Below are positions 32,369 to 45,451 of a DNA stretch of 64,000 bases, in pieces. Both the position numbers and the translations under genes were made by a program. The stretch spans positions 62,793,496 to 62,857,495 of the forward strand of contig CM043970.1 of the NCBI GenBank assembly GCA_014529385.2. Reading direction: 5' to 3'. Each line of letters opens with the position of its first letter. Within the stretch, counting starts at the first letter, position 1. The notes below the pieces were generated by a model. It ran no database searches and was not told the origin of the DNA. It saw only the letters and a program-made list of their open reading frames with translations. This stretch comes from Adiantum capillus-veneris (Eukaryota; Streptophyta; Polypodiopsida; Polypodiales; Pteridaceae).

Positions 32369-33619
32369 GGGAAAAGTGGCTATAATCGACTTTGGTCATT
32401 TTACATTTGAAATGCAACACGTGTTCACTTTCTTTATGCTGCTTATGAATAGAAGAGCATGATGTTGGTGTGCTGAAGAATTCCTCATTGTAATGCCCGA
32501 CCTCTAAGATAGCCACCACATACAATACATAGTGGTGGATTTGTAAGGCCCTCCAAGTAGGAAATGCATGTCTATACGTCGGATCACATCCGAGTTGTCA
32601 AGGAAACCATATAAGAATCGCAAACAATTTAGGGAGTGGTTCTTAAATAAAAGATTCACATTGTCACCGCAATAGCCAGTAGTTTCCTTGTTTGCAGTTG
32701 AAGTCCCTAGATAAGACGAGCATTGTCTATCGGATAGTTTAAAGTAGAATGTGTTGTTCATTAGCTTTACGAGCTAATGTGGTTGCAACATAACATTTAG
32801 AGGGCTAGATAAATGTAATAGGAGCTTCTCTATTTGTATGACATATGTGGAGGCCCTCTAAGGGTCTGATCATGTGTGATTAGTGCCTTGTTCACTTCTT
32901 TGTTTTCCTTAATCGAAGGTCATATCTCTAAGTGGACATTGTTTTTTGTCATTTTTACTCGGCTCAACGTTTATTAGGATAACTTACTTAGTGTTTGAGC
33001 AATCTTCTTTTTTGTTCGCTTCATCTATTGTTATAGGCTTGAACCAGTCGACATTTGATCCCAATATTAAAACACTGTCAATATTTACTTTGTAGGCTCT
33101 CAAGTGTTTTTGGCAATATACAAACTTGGAGACGCATCCACATGACACAATCGTAGCCTTCAGATGCTTTGAATCTTAGGTCAAAACACCATGTGAAAAG
33201 CATGATTTATAAAATCGGTGTGACTTGCTAAGTTGGTCCAATTAGTGCTTTCCCATGCTAGCACTAGCAAGCGGTAATCTTGTAGGCTAATTTTGTTCAA
33301 TTGAAATCCCCTGTTTTTTTGAGGTAAGAGAGAGGGGTATATTCTTGCCACCCCCTCATCGGTTTTATGTCCCTCTCATAGACCTTCAGCTCCTATGCAT
33401 CCATAGCCCACCAACACGAAGGCCCGTATCGTCATCTCAGTCCTAACCCTTATCACCACATCCAGCTCAATCATTGTTGTAGTTGATTTTCAATCGACCC
33501 TTGCCTCATATTTCTACTGGGTAAATGCATATGAACCTCACTTCTTGTGTCACAGAGAGATTTTGGTGGCTATCCACCCTGAGATATCGATCAAGGATCT
33601 ATTTGGTCATGATATATGG
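32369..33619. other. No gene recognised
   Basis: AT-rich sequence without a supported frame, repeat or LTR terminus. It ends at the TATGG target site of gypsy-3. Confidence 0.4.
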
Positions 33620-34301
33620 TGTTATCATTATTACTACTTTTGGACATTTTACCAAATTTGCTTATGTTTTATTCTCAAAAACCATTCAAAAGAAGCAATG
33701 TAAATAGAACTCCTCTTTACCTACTATTTTGAGGGTAAGTGAAAAGAAACCACTTCTATTTGGGGTGCATGCATGCAAGTGATAAAGAGACTGTGAATTC
33801 CAAAATTGTGTCATCACATGCACTACACTTTCTGAGCAAGAATCGGTTTCTTGACCCTCCACAAGAAAGATGAGTGCTCCCAAAGTATCTTGAGCAGGTG
33901 ACCTGCCGTTTATCCCCCTTCCAAAGACAACGGAGCCATCAAAATCTCCATCAGACCAATGTTGCAGAAGATATATTTTTGTCATCTTTTATGTTAATTT
34001 TCTCTCTTAATCATAACATATGCACTCTTGATTACATAGTTGATGCTCTCTCTTCCTTCATATATTTATCGTATTGTAATTCATGCTCTATGAGATGAAA
34101 AAAGAGGCAAAAGGAAAATAATCAATCACATCCATTGAGGGGGATGGTTGGTACCCAATATGGTGTCTTGTGTTTTGATTCTTGTTTATGTTGCTCTCTT
34201 TATATGATGTGATTAATTAATCAATTTTTTTGTTGAATTTATTTTGATTTAATGAATTAAAGTTGCGTTGAAAGTATTGGGAAGATTCCAAGAAGCCAAT
34301 A
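33620..34301 (+). repeat. Gypsy-3 5' LTR
   Basis: It begins TGTTATCATTATTACTAC and ends AAGCCAATA. It shares long stretches with 39,973-40,632, such as the block around CAAAAGAAGCAATGTAAATA. The last AAGCCAATA/AAGCCAACA shows one base of divergence. Confidence 0.9.
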
Positions 34302-34302
34302 G

Positions 34303-34315
34303 TGGTATCAAAGCG
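34303..34315 (+). other. Gypsy-3 primer binding site
   Basis: TGGTATCAAAGCG begins two bases after the LTR end and differs slightly from the canonical initiator-tRNA primer site. Confidence 0.75.
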
Positions 34316-34869
34316 TTGAAAACGGTCCAAACATTGTGTGGAAGCAAAGTATAGTGCTTCTTGTGAGCAAATCAAATAAATTTTGGCGTGAAGACTCTCA
34401 ACAAGATTGATTTTGGAAGGCTCTCTTTGCTAAAGATACAAGAATAACAAGCTTCCCCATCCCACTAGTTTCAATCACAACTACAAGCAACCTACCTTGA
34501 AGAAAAATGATATGAGCAATTGAAGAAAAGCAACAAGGCAATTGATAAATCTCTTACACTCTAAAGGGACAACCACAAAGTATTGAAGATCGGTTTTATA
34601 ATCAATCAAAGTACTTACAATCATCAACAAAACAAGAAGATTTTCTCTTAACTGCTTCTATCTACCATTTTGGATTGTTCAAATGCTTTGCATATTCCCT
34701 AGAGGTCTTCTTGGAATTTTTCTGGCTCGTTCAACATGCAACGATATCATTTATTCATTTTCTTATTTTGAGCAACATGTTATTTTTCCTTCTTGCAATT
34801 TAACTCTTGCGTGTATTTTTTATCTTCATCTACATTTTCACTTTTCTTTTGCTTGAGTTAACCAACGAT

Positions 34870-36252
34870 GACTCCCCAAGACTCTCTTGTCATGGATCAA
34901 AAGATTGATGTTCTTTTTTAAGAACTCAAAAAATAACACAATGCATGCCATATCCTTTAACAAAAGCTTGAGATGATACAAAAGGAGAGTTCTCACAAGC
35001 ACACTCATGAATTGACAACAAAGACAAACGGCTTATCAAAGGGATTAAGCACACTTTGGATGCCTAGGCCAAGATAAAACAAAACAAGATCTTTAAAAAT
35101 GCATTTACTTTTATAAAGTGTGATGGAAGAAAGGATGCACATATGCTTCTCTCTTGGTTATCATCTTTGGATGACTACTTTCAAGGAGAAAAGTTCAGTG
35201 AACGAGTCAAATCGAGTTTGCATCAAATCAAATGATGGAACATGCTTCTCTTTGGTGGAATGTGACTCATAAACAACACAAACAATCACAAACTTGGAAG
35301 AAATATTAAAGAATGGTAATGAATTACTTTCTCCCTTATAAATACAAAGAGAAAGCTAGACATGCATGAGATAATCTTCAATCTAGACCATGGAAAAATG
35401 CTACACAATACACAGATAGATTTTGATAAATTCCACATGCATTTCAAAATGTAGAAAAATTTTCTCACTCTACTTTCAAACGCAAATATATTACCAGTTT
35501 GGAGTACACTTTGCATGCTGAGGTCAACAAATTTCGTCCACATTCATTGGAGAGAGCTATTTCTTTAGCTCATGTTGTTGAAGCTACAAGAGGAAAAGAT
35601 CCAACTCTAAAAGGACCACCGATCCAAAAGATTTATTCTTCTCTTTCACCACAACATACTCACTACTTTTCAACCAAGGACCAATGACACAAACGGACAA
35701 TGGTGGATGCAACCCTACACTCAGTCAAGACCATAATCAAGCAGTTCTAATCAAAATGGTTTTGGACAAAGAAAGGTAAATAATAATGGTTCAAGTAATG
35801 ATTTTAAACCTTCATCAAATGTTTGCTTGAAGTCACAAAATAAGGCTCCACATAGTCACAACAACAACAATAAAGGCAACAAGAATAATGGAAAACTTGA
35901 TATGAAGACTATTGTTTGCTACAATTGTCACAAGATGGGACATACAACTAACAAGTTTCCTAAAAGCAAATCAACACCTTCCTCACACTTTATTGAGGGA
36001 GTTGAAGATGATAACGATCATCAAGTTAACAATATGGATATGGATATCAATGTTTCCAACACTTTTGATGACAAAAATCAAGTACCTCAAGGTAACTCAA
36101 ACTACCAAGATCACAGAGGGACTCCTTCTTTGCAGCTACATAGTCTCTTACATAAGCAAGTTAAAATTGGTGATGATTCTTTTAAGTTATTACATGATGA
36201 TGGCAACACTCTTGATTTCATTTCCATAAATGTTTCACAAAAGTTGAAATAG
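34870..36252 (+). pseudogene. Gypsy-3 gag and protease
   Basis: The first ATG after the LTR begins MTPQDSLVMDQKIDVLF and meets a TAA. Gag pieces follow in several frames: KCDGRKDAHMLLSWLSSLDD (capsid start), then HSLERAISLAHVVEATRG. The nucleocapsid knuckle reads CYNCHKMGHTTNKFP, with Phe in place of the last Cys. The protease motif is FKLLHDDGNTLDFIS near 36,181-36,225, so the catalytic Asp survives. An Asn-rich stretch precedes the knuckle. Multiple stops make it a pseudogene. Confidence 0.75.
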
Positions 36253-36580
36253 CTTATGATTTCCTAAAATTATAAAGTAAAAGCAGCTTCCAAGGAACAA
36301 AATTAAATTGCGTGTATATGGTAAAAGATTTGTAATACCAATTAAGAGATTTCATTGAATCACAAGATTTTGTAGTTGCACCATTGTAAAACACTGATTT
36401 AATTTTGGGTATGCCTTGGACACATCATTTTAATCCAAAAATAGACTATGATAAGCATACACTCACTGTCGCATATAATGAAAAATCATTCACACACAAG
36501 CTAGCCAAAATTTAGAATTAGATCCTCTCCATAGCCACACTCAAGCTAAAAGGTTAGCTCAAAAAGATAACAAACAATTT

Positions 36581-37767
36581 TTGGTTCTAATCAATGAAAG
36601 TAAAACACACAAAGACCAATTGTCTCCTTCTCAAAAGAACTTCTTGATTAAATATAAGGAAATCTTTGCTAAAGATCTACCTCCAAGATTATCTCCTTCT
36701 AGCGTGAAAAACCATACAATAGAGTTGATTCCAGGTAGTGCACCACCTTGTCAAGCACTATATCATCAAAATCAAATTGAACAAAAAAAATTCGATATCA
36801 AATTGAGAATTATAAATTCATGGTTTAATTAGGCTAAGTAGTTCACCTTTTGGTGCACTAGTTCTCTTAGTAAAAAAGAAAATAGTAATTATCTCTTATG
36901 CATTGACTATAGAGCACTTAATAAAATCATAATAAAGGATCGTATTCCTATTCCTTGTGTTGATGACTTGCTTGATAAGTTAAGTGGTGCATCCTTTTTT
37001 AGTAAGATATATCTTAAATTTGGATATCACCAAGTGCGTATGGAAAAAAATGATGTTCATAAAGGCATTTCGAACATAATTTGGTCATTATGAATTCCTT
37101 TAATGCCTTTTGGGTTAACTAATGCACCTGCTACTTTCTCACGTATGATGAATCACATCTTTTTGAAGCATCAAGATTTTGTTGTGGTTTTCTTTTATGA
37201 CATTTTGGTTTTCAGTAAGAATAAGAAGGACCATTATGTACATTTGGATTTGGTTTTCAAATTGTTGCATGAAAATCAACCTTATTTGAATCCTGAGAAA
37301 AGCCCATTTTTCAAAATTGATATTGAATATTTAGGCCACATTGTTTCTGGCAAAGCAATTTGTGTGGATCCTAAGAATAAATGTATCCTAGACCGTTTTT
37401 CTTTTCTTGGTTTGTGTAGTTGTTATAGAAAGTTCATTCAAAATTTGCATACTTGGCTTTACCACTCACAAACCTTTTGAAAAAGAAAACATCTTTCAAT
37501 TGGAATGACCAACATCAAAATTCTTTTGAGACACTCAAATACGCACTCACACATGCCCCTATCTTACAAATCCCTGATTTCAAAAGACATTTCTTTTTTG
37601 TTACAAATGATGCTAGCGTGCTTGGTATTGGTGTTGTGTTAATGCAAGATAATCCTCCCACTACCTATGAAAGTAGAAAGTCAAAACCCTATGAGCTCAA
37701 ATATAGCACGTATGACAAAGAATTATTGGTTGTTGTGCATGCTTTGAAATTATGGAACATTATTTGA
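36581..37767 (+). pseudogene. Gypsy-3 reverse transcriptase and RNase H
   Basis: RT starts near IFAKDLPPRLSPSSVKNH and runs through CIDYRALNKIIIKDRIPIP. Motif A reads FFSKIYLKFGYHQVR, with Tyr where the catalytic Asp should be. Motif B region MPFGLTNAPATFSRMMNHIF is good. Motif C is VVVFFYDILVFSK, with the first catalytic Asp changed to Tyr. Polymerase activity is therefore lost twice over. RNase H (FFFVTNDASVLGIGVVLMQ, then YSTYDKELLVVVHALKLW) keeps its first catalytic Asp. Frameshifts lie near 36,835 and 37,450. Confidence 0.85.
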
Positions 37768-37989
37768 TGGGATCTAAAAATTTTATAAAAATTGATCAAC
37801 AAAGCATTTGTCATTTTCTTTCACAAAAATCTATCTCTAATCTTCATATAAAATGGGCATCATTTATACAAAGTTTCATTCCCTCATTCATTATCAAACT
37901 GACATGAAAATAAGGTTGCAGATGCACTAAGTTGTATGCCTCAATTAATAACATTTATGTTGTGTCTATTGAAACTTTTTTTTAAAATG

Positions 37990-39461
37990 ATTGATACTTA
38001 TGCTCATGATTCTGACTTTGCTGAAATCTATGCTTACTCTTGTAACCATCTATCTTTTGTTCATGCACAATATTCCTTTCAAGGTGGATATTTGTTCTTT
38101 GAAGAGTGATTGTGTTTAACCATTGCATTTCATGAACTTGTCTTTAAAGAGTTCCATGAACCACCTTATATAGGCCGTCGTGGGATTGCCACAACTATTT
38201 ACATAATAGACTTTCAAATTTATTGGCCTCACCTTCGCAACAATGTTGCACAATGTTTTTTTTGTTAACAAATCAAGTTTCATCATGGTAAGAAATATGT
38301 TTTGTTGACTCAAGGGGTCACTACAATTAAAAAATGAATATCCCGTGGGTTCATTATTAGGGATTATGTTTTCCTATATTTTCTTACATTTTTACATACA
38401 GAAGGGTTTTAAGAAAATGGTCTTGAATTCTTTTTTACAGATTGAATAGAAAAAGGTCCCTTTTATTGATGAAAAATTCACACCTAAGGAGTTTTATAAA
38501 TAGTCCTTGAACACACGTGATATATAGGTTTTACATAAAGTGAACCCCCCCCCCCCGGGCCCCCCTTCTAAGTTTGTTGATGCCTTTACCTATTTTTGAC
38601 TCTCCTTGGAAACACATTTCTATGGATTTTATCATGGGATTGCTACTCACTCGTACACAAAATGATATAATTTGGACCATTGTAGATAGATTTAGAAAAC
38701 AAGCGTACTTTCTACCTTGCAAGAAGACACTATGAGCTAAGCAAGCCGCTTCATTGTTTCTTAAGCATACATACATTCACTTGCTTCAATTTTCATACAA
38801 CAACACTCCTCATTCATCTACATGAAAATCACCATTTCAAATTTTATATAGGTACTCATTGCCTACTCCTTTATTTCATTTTTCTCATGAAGTACCACAT
38901 GCTATTGAAATTGCAGAACAACACACTCAAATCTTGGAGCAAGCAAAACAAGGAATTCACAAAGCACAGCAGTCATACATGAAACAAGAAAATAAAAAGA
39001 GACAACCGGTGGAATTTATAGAGCGAGATTTGGTGATGCTTTGACTTGAAAAGAGACATCTTCAGAGTGTAGAGACTAATTATGTTGTCAAGTTAGCACC
39101 AAGGTATTATGGTCCCTTTAAAAGACCTAATTGTATTAATGCTACTTATTTGTTATTAGCTCTCCCTGACTCTTGGAAAATTCAGAACAAATTTCATGTA
39201 GGTCTTCTTCGTTCTTTCAAAGGATCTCTACCATCACTCCCTATCATTGATGATCCACCCCTTTTAGAAGAAGATTCTAAAATCCTTGTACTTGAGACTA
39301 TTATCGACCATCAAGGCACTTAAACTCGTAGTGGTACGTTGCATTGCAAGTATTACCTTAAGTATAAAAATCATGTCCTTGAAAGCGTCAAGTGGATGCT
39401 AGATAGGTTTTTTCGCTGTCATACTACAATCTTGGAAGAATATCAAACTTCTAAAAGCTAA
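37990..39461 (+). pseudogene. Gypsy-3 integrase with chromodomain, catalytic core deleted
   Basis: The zinc-binding domain is present but altered: the second His of FHEPPYIGRRG is Arg, while CFFC remains. The core begins with the first Asp (HISMDFIMGLL). It then jumps from HTYIHLLQ to FSYNNTPHSST, so the segment holding the second Asp and the Glu is gone. The C-terminal part resumes (EIAEQHTQILEQAKQGIHKA). A chromodomain-like stretch lies near 39,280-39,440 (LVLETIIDHQGT, then YYLKYKNHVLESVKWM), a module that in chromoviruses targets chromatin. A poly-C run (38,545-38,556) interrupts the gene. Confidence 0.8.
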
Positions 39462-39478
39462 CAGTTTTTAATTCTTTA

Positions 39479-39690
39479 CCTGAGGTTTTCCCTTTGCGTG
39501 ATCACTATGGTATTACATACCTGAGGTTTTCCCTTTGACGATTTATTCAGTGGTAATTTGATGTTTAGGTTCGCCCTTTTGACTATTAGTCTATGAAATT
39601 TGATACGTGAGGTTCTCCCTTTGATAGTTATTTAGTGCATCATTTAACGAAATACTTGATTGAGTTTTTTCCCTTTAAATAGTGTAGAAG
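39479..39690 (+). repeat. Degenerate tandem array with TGAGGTTTTCCCTTTG core
   Basis: Four to five units spaced 35-50 bases apart share a core such as ACCTGAGGTTTTCCCTTTG. They lie between the integrase stop and the 3' LTR of gypsy-3. Confidence 0.75.
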
Positions 39691-39972
39691 GTGATTTCTT
39701 TTTATAGTTGTCATGCTCTTTTGGTCTTTGTTAGAGGGCCCACTAACAAAGATCTCTTTAAGTTTTGTGATTTTTTGATATGTGGATTATACATACCTTT
39801 CTGGTTTCCTCGTTTTTAGGATATTGTGATGAGAAGTGGGAAGCTCTAGGTACTTTACTTGACTTAACATTTATTGTGTGGAGATGTTCCTTGTCTCGGT
39901 ACAAATTTTTAAGATTCTTAGTTTTCTCTATTTTCCACAACTGAGGGTAATTGCTTCCCTATCGGGGAGGAT

Positions 39973-40632
39973 TATTAACACTATTACTACGTTTGGACAT
40001 TCTAGCAATTTTGCTTATGTTTTATTCTCAAAAAACATTCAAAAGAAGCAATGTAAATAGAACTCCACTTTACCTACTATGTTGTAAGTTTAAGTGAAAA
40101 GCAATTACTTTTATTTTTGGTGCATGCATGCAAGAGAATTCCAAAATTGCAGCATCACGTGCACGGCCCTATTTGAGCAGGAATCGGCAACTTGACCCTC
40201 CACGAGGAAGGCAAGTGCTATGGGAGTATCCTAAGTAGGTAACGTAGTGTTTTACCCCCCTTTTGAATCCAATGAATCCATCAAAGAAAAGTTGCAGAAG
40301 ATACACTTTTACAGTCTTTTATGTTAATTTTCTCTCTTAATCATGGCACGCACACTCTTGATTACATAGCTGATTCTCTCTCTTGCTTCTTATATTTATC
40401 TTATTGTAATTCATGCTCCCTGCAATGAATAAAGAGGAAAAAAACAAATACTCAATCACATCAATTGAGGGGGATGGTTGGTACCTACCATGGTGTCTTG
40501 TGTTTTGATTCTTGTTTATGTTGCTATCTTTATAAGCTGTGATTACTTTATCAATTGTTTTTGTTGAATTTATTATGATTCATTGAATTAAAGCTGTCTT
40601 GAACATGTTGGGAAGATTCGAGGAAGCCAACA
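39973..40632 (+). repeat. Gypsy-3 3' LTR
   Basis: It follows the purine tract TCGGGGAGGAT (39,962-39,972), begins TATTAACACTATTAC, ends AAGCCAACA and is followed by the TATGG duplication. Confidence 0.9.
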
Positions 40633-40637
40633 TATGG

Positions 40638-42720
40638 GTCTTTCCCAAGGTAATCTCTTCCTTGGTCTCTTTCAAGACAATATGGGTTTCTTCTTTTGGA
40701 TTCTGCAAATTTGTATGTGCATCGAAGGATGTTCTTGGCATGGTTAATAATCCTTGGAACTAATCTTTGAGTATATGTGCATTGTGTTGAATGCTTAAAT
40801 TGGTATGAAGATGAATGATACAAGTGTAGGCTTAGATGCTACTCCTATATCATATACAGAGGCAAAGATTGCAATTACTTGGTCGATAGGAGTGCTTGTA
40901 GTAGTTCCTCCTCTGTATAGAGTGCAAGAGTTGAGGTTGATGGTCATTTATTCATTAAAGAAACCTCTAAATCAGCCCTTAACTGATTAGGACTGGGGTA
41001 TAGCAGTGTGGCAAAAGTGAGACCAATGGATTCATATCGTGAAAAAGTATGCATGTTGACATGTCGCAAAATGTTCAAATAGTCGTTCTTTTAAATTACA
41101 CAATGTTTACAACATGGAGGAGGTCTGGACCAATGTGAAAGATTAGGGTTTCCCTACTTATACTGTTGATCAACAACCACCTGTGGTGTGCATTGAGATG
41201 ACATTCTTAGGGAGGTGATCATAGATTTTCTTATGACGGGAATATTGTTGATTCTCATTTTGCAATGTCTCCAATATTTGAGGAGTTTCATTCTTACAAA
41301 TATATTGCACATCTTGTATTTAGGTTGTTTAGTAAGCACAGTCCTTAGCCAGTAGCATGGCTACCTTTAATGAGTCTTTTGGAGTTTCATTATGTCCATA
41401 ATCAAACTTTCAAGATTTCGTAGTGTTCCTCATGAGGCCTCATTGGTCTTATGCCAATCATGCCATTGATTCTCATCCAAATTTTTGACAAGTTAACAAG
41501 TGGGTTGTTATGTCGGAGGTCAATGTGACTACAAACACCACCATGCACCTTTGAGTACGGAGGGAAAAAAGTATGCAAGAGCGTGCAACACAATAAGCAG
41601 GTAAGTGTAGGAAAGGAAAAAGTAGTCGAGGGAATCAAGGTGCAAAGCAAGCAATGCAAAAGCCAATTGCAGGAATAAAAGCATATCTAGGCACATAAAC
41701 ATAGGCAGGGGAGCACCTTAGGGTGCAACTCTAGCGATTCAAAATGGAGTTGCAAGGTAAATGAGGCCTCCAACCACATCTAAAAACCAATTCTCAAACT
41801 TGGTGCATCCCATACAAGATTAAGGCACTGGTTGTACTACTGTAGCTATACATGTATTTTTTAGTGCTAGCAAGTACTATTGAATTTCTCAACAACTTTC
41901 GGTGTTGTGAACGTAGCTATGTGCCAGCAGAATAACTTATATGCTGTTGCCACGTTAGCATAGTTGGTTACTCAAAATGTGGCATGAAGTTGTTCTTCTC
42001 ATGGATTACATTGGGTAAGTGGGTTTCATCTGGAATACTAGCAAGGTGCAATAAGAGACATAAAAAATAGATAGCACTTCAAAATATGGAGCAGCATGGT
42101 TTTGGAGTTGAAGGTTGAGGTTCATTTTGCCAATGGCATGTGCCATTTGTAATTGACTCGCAACTTGGATTGGTTTGATGTGTCCTTACTATCGGGCTCT
42201 CCTCTCTCTCTCTCTCTCGCTCTCTCTCTCTCTCTACCATCTCCATAAAGCTTAGAAATCAGTCAATGGAAGTGATGAATGTTCAAGCCAAGTTCAACAA
42301 AACAATTTGTAATTTGAATTTAAAGATTAATGAATCTGCTCTCACTGTATTGCAATATCTAGCCCTTAAGATTTGACCTCCAGGACATACACAACTTGAA
42401 AACTCTATATGTACATCAAATACAAACACATCTTCACATCAAGATAGTTCGAAGGTTTGTAATCTGGTTTCAAACCTCCATTCCTATCCATCAACTTAGT
42501 GGACATAACAAGTCTAAGGGGTAAGGCACCGATTTTGTTTTTATAAATTTCTAGGGAGACACAGTGCCAACTCTCCACCATATGTTTGTATGGCATGGCT
42601 GTGTGACATGCACTATTTTGTCTACATTTATTGTCTTTGGCTCATTGCAACACAAAATTGGTTTTCTCTTGTTGTAGCTTGACATTGGCAACATTCTTGC
42701 TGCTCACATTTCAAAGAATG
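40638..42720. other. No gene recognised; CT microsatellite inside
   Basis: AT-rich sequence with no supported frame. A CT microsatellite with one CG interruption lies at 42,199-42,235. It may be the decayed 5' half of the copia element that follows. Confidence 0.4.
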
Positions 42721-44735
42721 GAAGGCTGGTTGCGCAAAGAAAGAAAAGTGGAACAAATGTTTACTTTGGATGTAAATGTGCCTGAGGTGAATGCTGCCAT
42801 GTTTGCACGAGGTGCAAGTCTTCTTCCAGACATTGAGATTTGGCACAAACGTATTGGTCATGTGAATTTGGAGAGGCTAAAAATGATGCAAACTAAAGAG
42901 ATGGTTACAGGTTTTCCAGCATTCAAAGTTGTTGAAATGCAGAAAGTTTGTGAATCTTGTCATTTTAGAAAGAAATAAAAAGAATACTTTCTTCATGATA
43001 AGCATGAATGCATTGGAGTTAGTGCATACAAATGTATGGGGTCCGACAAAGAGTGCATCTATGGGTGGATGCACATACTATGTGAGTTTCATTGATGATC
43101 ATACAAGGAAGGTCTGGATCTATTCCATGAAGCAAAAAAGTGAGGTGTTTATGCACTTTTAGAATTTAGAATTTATGGTTTGAAAATATACTAGGAAACA
43201 TGTAAATTTTCTGAGGTTAGATGGAGGGGGTGAATACTTCTCCAGTGACCAATGGTTAAAAGCATGGAATATAGAGAAATTTTCATGCAGGTATACTCCA
43301 TAGTAAAATGTGTTACTGAGTGGTAGAACATGCACATTGCATAGGTTTTTAGAGCATTGATGAATGAGAAGAACATGTCTCATTTTTATTGGGATATGAG
43401 GCTGTTGCTACAAGTGTGTACATTATGACCATGATAAAGATGTTGTCAAAGATGAAAATGGTGGCAAGATATGGATGAAGATATGGCTGCACTTGATGAA
43501 AATGAAACATGTAAATTGGTGCCTTTACTAAAGGTAAAAAGGCAATTGGATGTAAGTGGGTTTACAAAATAAATTATAATGTTGATGGCAGTGTGAGCAG
43601 GTACGAGGCTAGGTTTGTAGCCCAAGGTTATGCACACACTTATGGGATTGATTATGAGGACACATTCAGCCTTGTAGCCAAGATGGCCACCGTTTGTTTT
43701 GCTTATTGCAGTGGTTTCCACGTTCAAATGGGTGTTGAAGAATAGATTTTTGAATGGAGACTTGGAGGAAGTTGTGTATATGGAGCGGCCACAAGATTAT
43801 GAAATTATGAGGTGACCTAGTATGCAAGGTTAAAGAAAGCATTGTATGGGTTGAAGCATGCACCTAGACCTTGGTATGAGAGGATTGTGACATTCTTCAT
43901 TTCATTGGGCTTTGAGATGTCTGGTGCCAAAGATGATGCAAGAATTGTGGTGATATGGATTTATGTGGATGATTTGATTGTTGGAAATGATAATGTGGCT
44001 AAAGTAGAAGGCGTATAGGCTCTACTTATGTAGGAGTTTGAGATGAAATACTTGAGATACTTGCCGTATTTCTGGGGCATTGAAATTATCACACACAAGA
44101 GGGTGTATGGATGTTGAAAAGGCAATATCAATATGCTTTGGATATGTTGAAAAAATATGGTATGATTGATTGTAAGACAATTGCAATGCTCTTAGATCAA
44201 TATTTGAAGTTGGGAATGATGAAAGTCAAGTGATTGAAAATGCTACCATGTACAAGAAGATTGTGGGCAGTTTGATATACTTGAATATCTCACGTCCAGA
44301 CTTGAGCTACACAGTTGAATTGGTGAGTTACTTTCAGTGTAGTCTCCCAAGAAACCACACTTGGATACAATGACACACACTTTGCACTATGTCAGTGCTA
44401 CTTTGGATTATGCATTCTTTTATAGAGCTGATGTCGAGTTGCAGCTCCATGGCTACATAGCTATGGATTGGGTTGGTTGTACATACAATCATAGGTCTAC
44501 CATCGGGCTTTAAATTTCACTTGGGATTGTTGCTATCACATGGAGAAGAAATAAGCAACCTACGGTTTCTATTTTGAGTACAAAGGTATAAAGGGGTGTT
44601 GCAATGGTGGCATGTGAAGTAGCATGGCTGGGATTGCTACTTCACCATTTGGATACAAGAACAAAAACCCAATGTTTCATGCCAGGACAAATCACATTGA
44701 GGTGCACTACCACTTCATCAGAGAGAGGGTCTTGG
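42721..44735 (+). pseudogene. Ty1/copia pol: integrase, RT, RNase H remnants
   Basis: Integrase begins with the GAG-pre-integrase zinc motif: IWHKRIGHVNLERLKMM, then VCESCHF. The core follows with LELVHTNVWGPTKSASMGG, where the first catalytic Asp is Asn, and LRLDGGGEYFSSD, where the second is kept. RT is in pieces and includes LKKALYGLKHAPRPWYERIV and the catalytic IWIYVDDLIVGND. RNase H pieces include ISRPDLSYTVELVSYF and NPMFHARTNHIEVHYHFIRE. The order integrase before RT identifies copia. Stops and frameshifts are everywhere, and the reading ends near 44,735 before the normal C-terminus. Confidence 0.85.
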
Positions 44736-45451
44736 CAGGCGATAGTGAGGGGAAAGGGGAACACACCCGGTACATAAAAAGGCTGCCCCTCTATAACCCA
44801 AGGCATACACAGCACCCCAATCCGCTAAAGTTCACCTTCAAAACTCTCAACACATGCCGGAAAGCCATTTCCCGCACACACATCGACACACAAATGCACT
44901 AACCACAGCTAGCCATGCACTTCACTGCTAGCTTCAAACCACACACCGCTGTCGCGCACAAAACCTCACTCTCACTTCCATTTTTCACACAAAGGAGGGG
45001 CCCGAAGGGGCACACAAATCCGCACCAGCACCGCACACACAAGCAAAAGAAGTAGATAAGGGTCCAAGGTAGAAACAACGTGAAAGAAACACCATGGAAG
45101 CTTCACCACTGCTCATAAACACCATATACAACTTGACAGCAACAAACAGCACACCCACATGGTCGTCAGGCAAGAAAACACACAATCAGGGATTTGCAGG
45201 AACACATCTCTATATAAGTAGCCCACCCCACACACTCTATGGCACTCTGCAGGCTCCCAAAAAGCCTCGTGGAAAAAAGCCTATTGGCAAAAAGCCTTCA
45301 AACATGATACAAAAATGGCCTATAGGGGAGGCTCCTCTTCCATTTTGGAAATCGGCCACTAATTGGTGCACCTTGCATGCATTTTTAGCAACTTTGGAAG
45401 GCAACTACTCTTCTTTCATTTTCTCTCTCTTGTTCTCTTTGAGGGGACGTG
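44736..45451 (+). other. LTR-like or promoter-like sequence without gene
   Basis: CA-rich sequence with two TATA-like sites (TACATAAAAAGG near 44,771 and CTATATAAG near 45,211). A 151-codon open frame at 45,094-45,549 has no recognisable domain and overlaps the start of the MITE. It could be the LTR of the copia element, but no terminus was found. Confidence 0.3.

Larger units (their letters stand above)
33620..40632 (+). mobile_element. Gypsy-3: complete chromovirus-type Ty3/gypsy element with TATGG target duplication
   Basis: A 7.0-kb element with two LTRs (682 and 660 bp), a primer binding site right after the 5' LTR, a purine-rich tract before the 3' LTR, and identical TATGG flanks at 33,615-33,619 and 40,633-40,637. 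The order is gag, protease, RT, RNase H, integrase, chromodomain, so it belongs to the chromovirus branch. All enzymes are damaged, and part of the integrase core has been deleted. Both LTRs are marked below; the interior frames are described separately. Confidence 0.9.

Noticed and set aside
42196-42240. CT tract as a polypyrimidine splice signal
   Set aside because: A simple microsatellite with no exon evidence around it.
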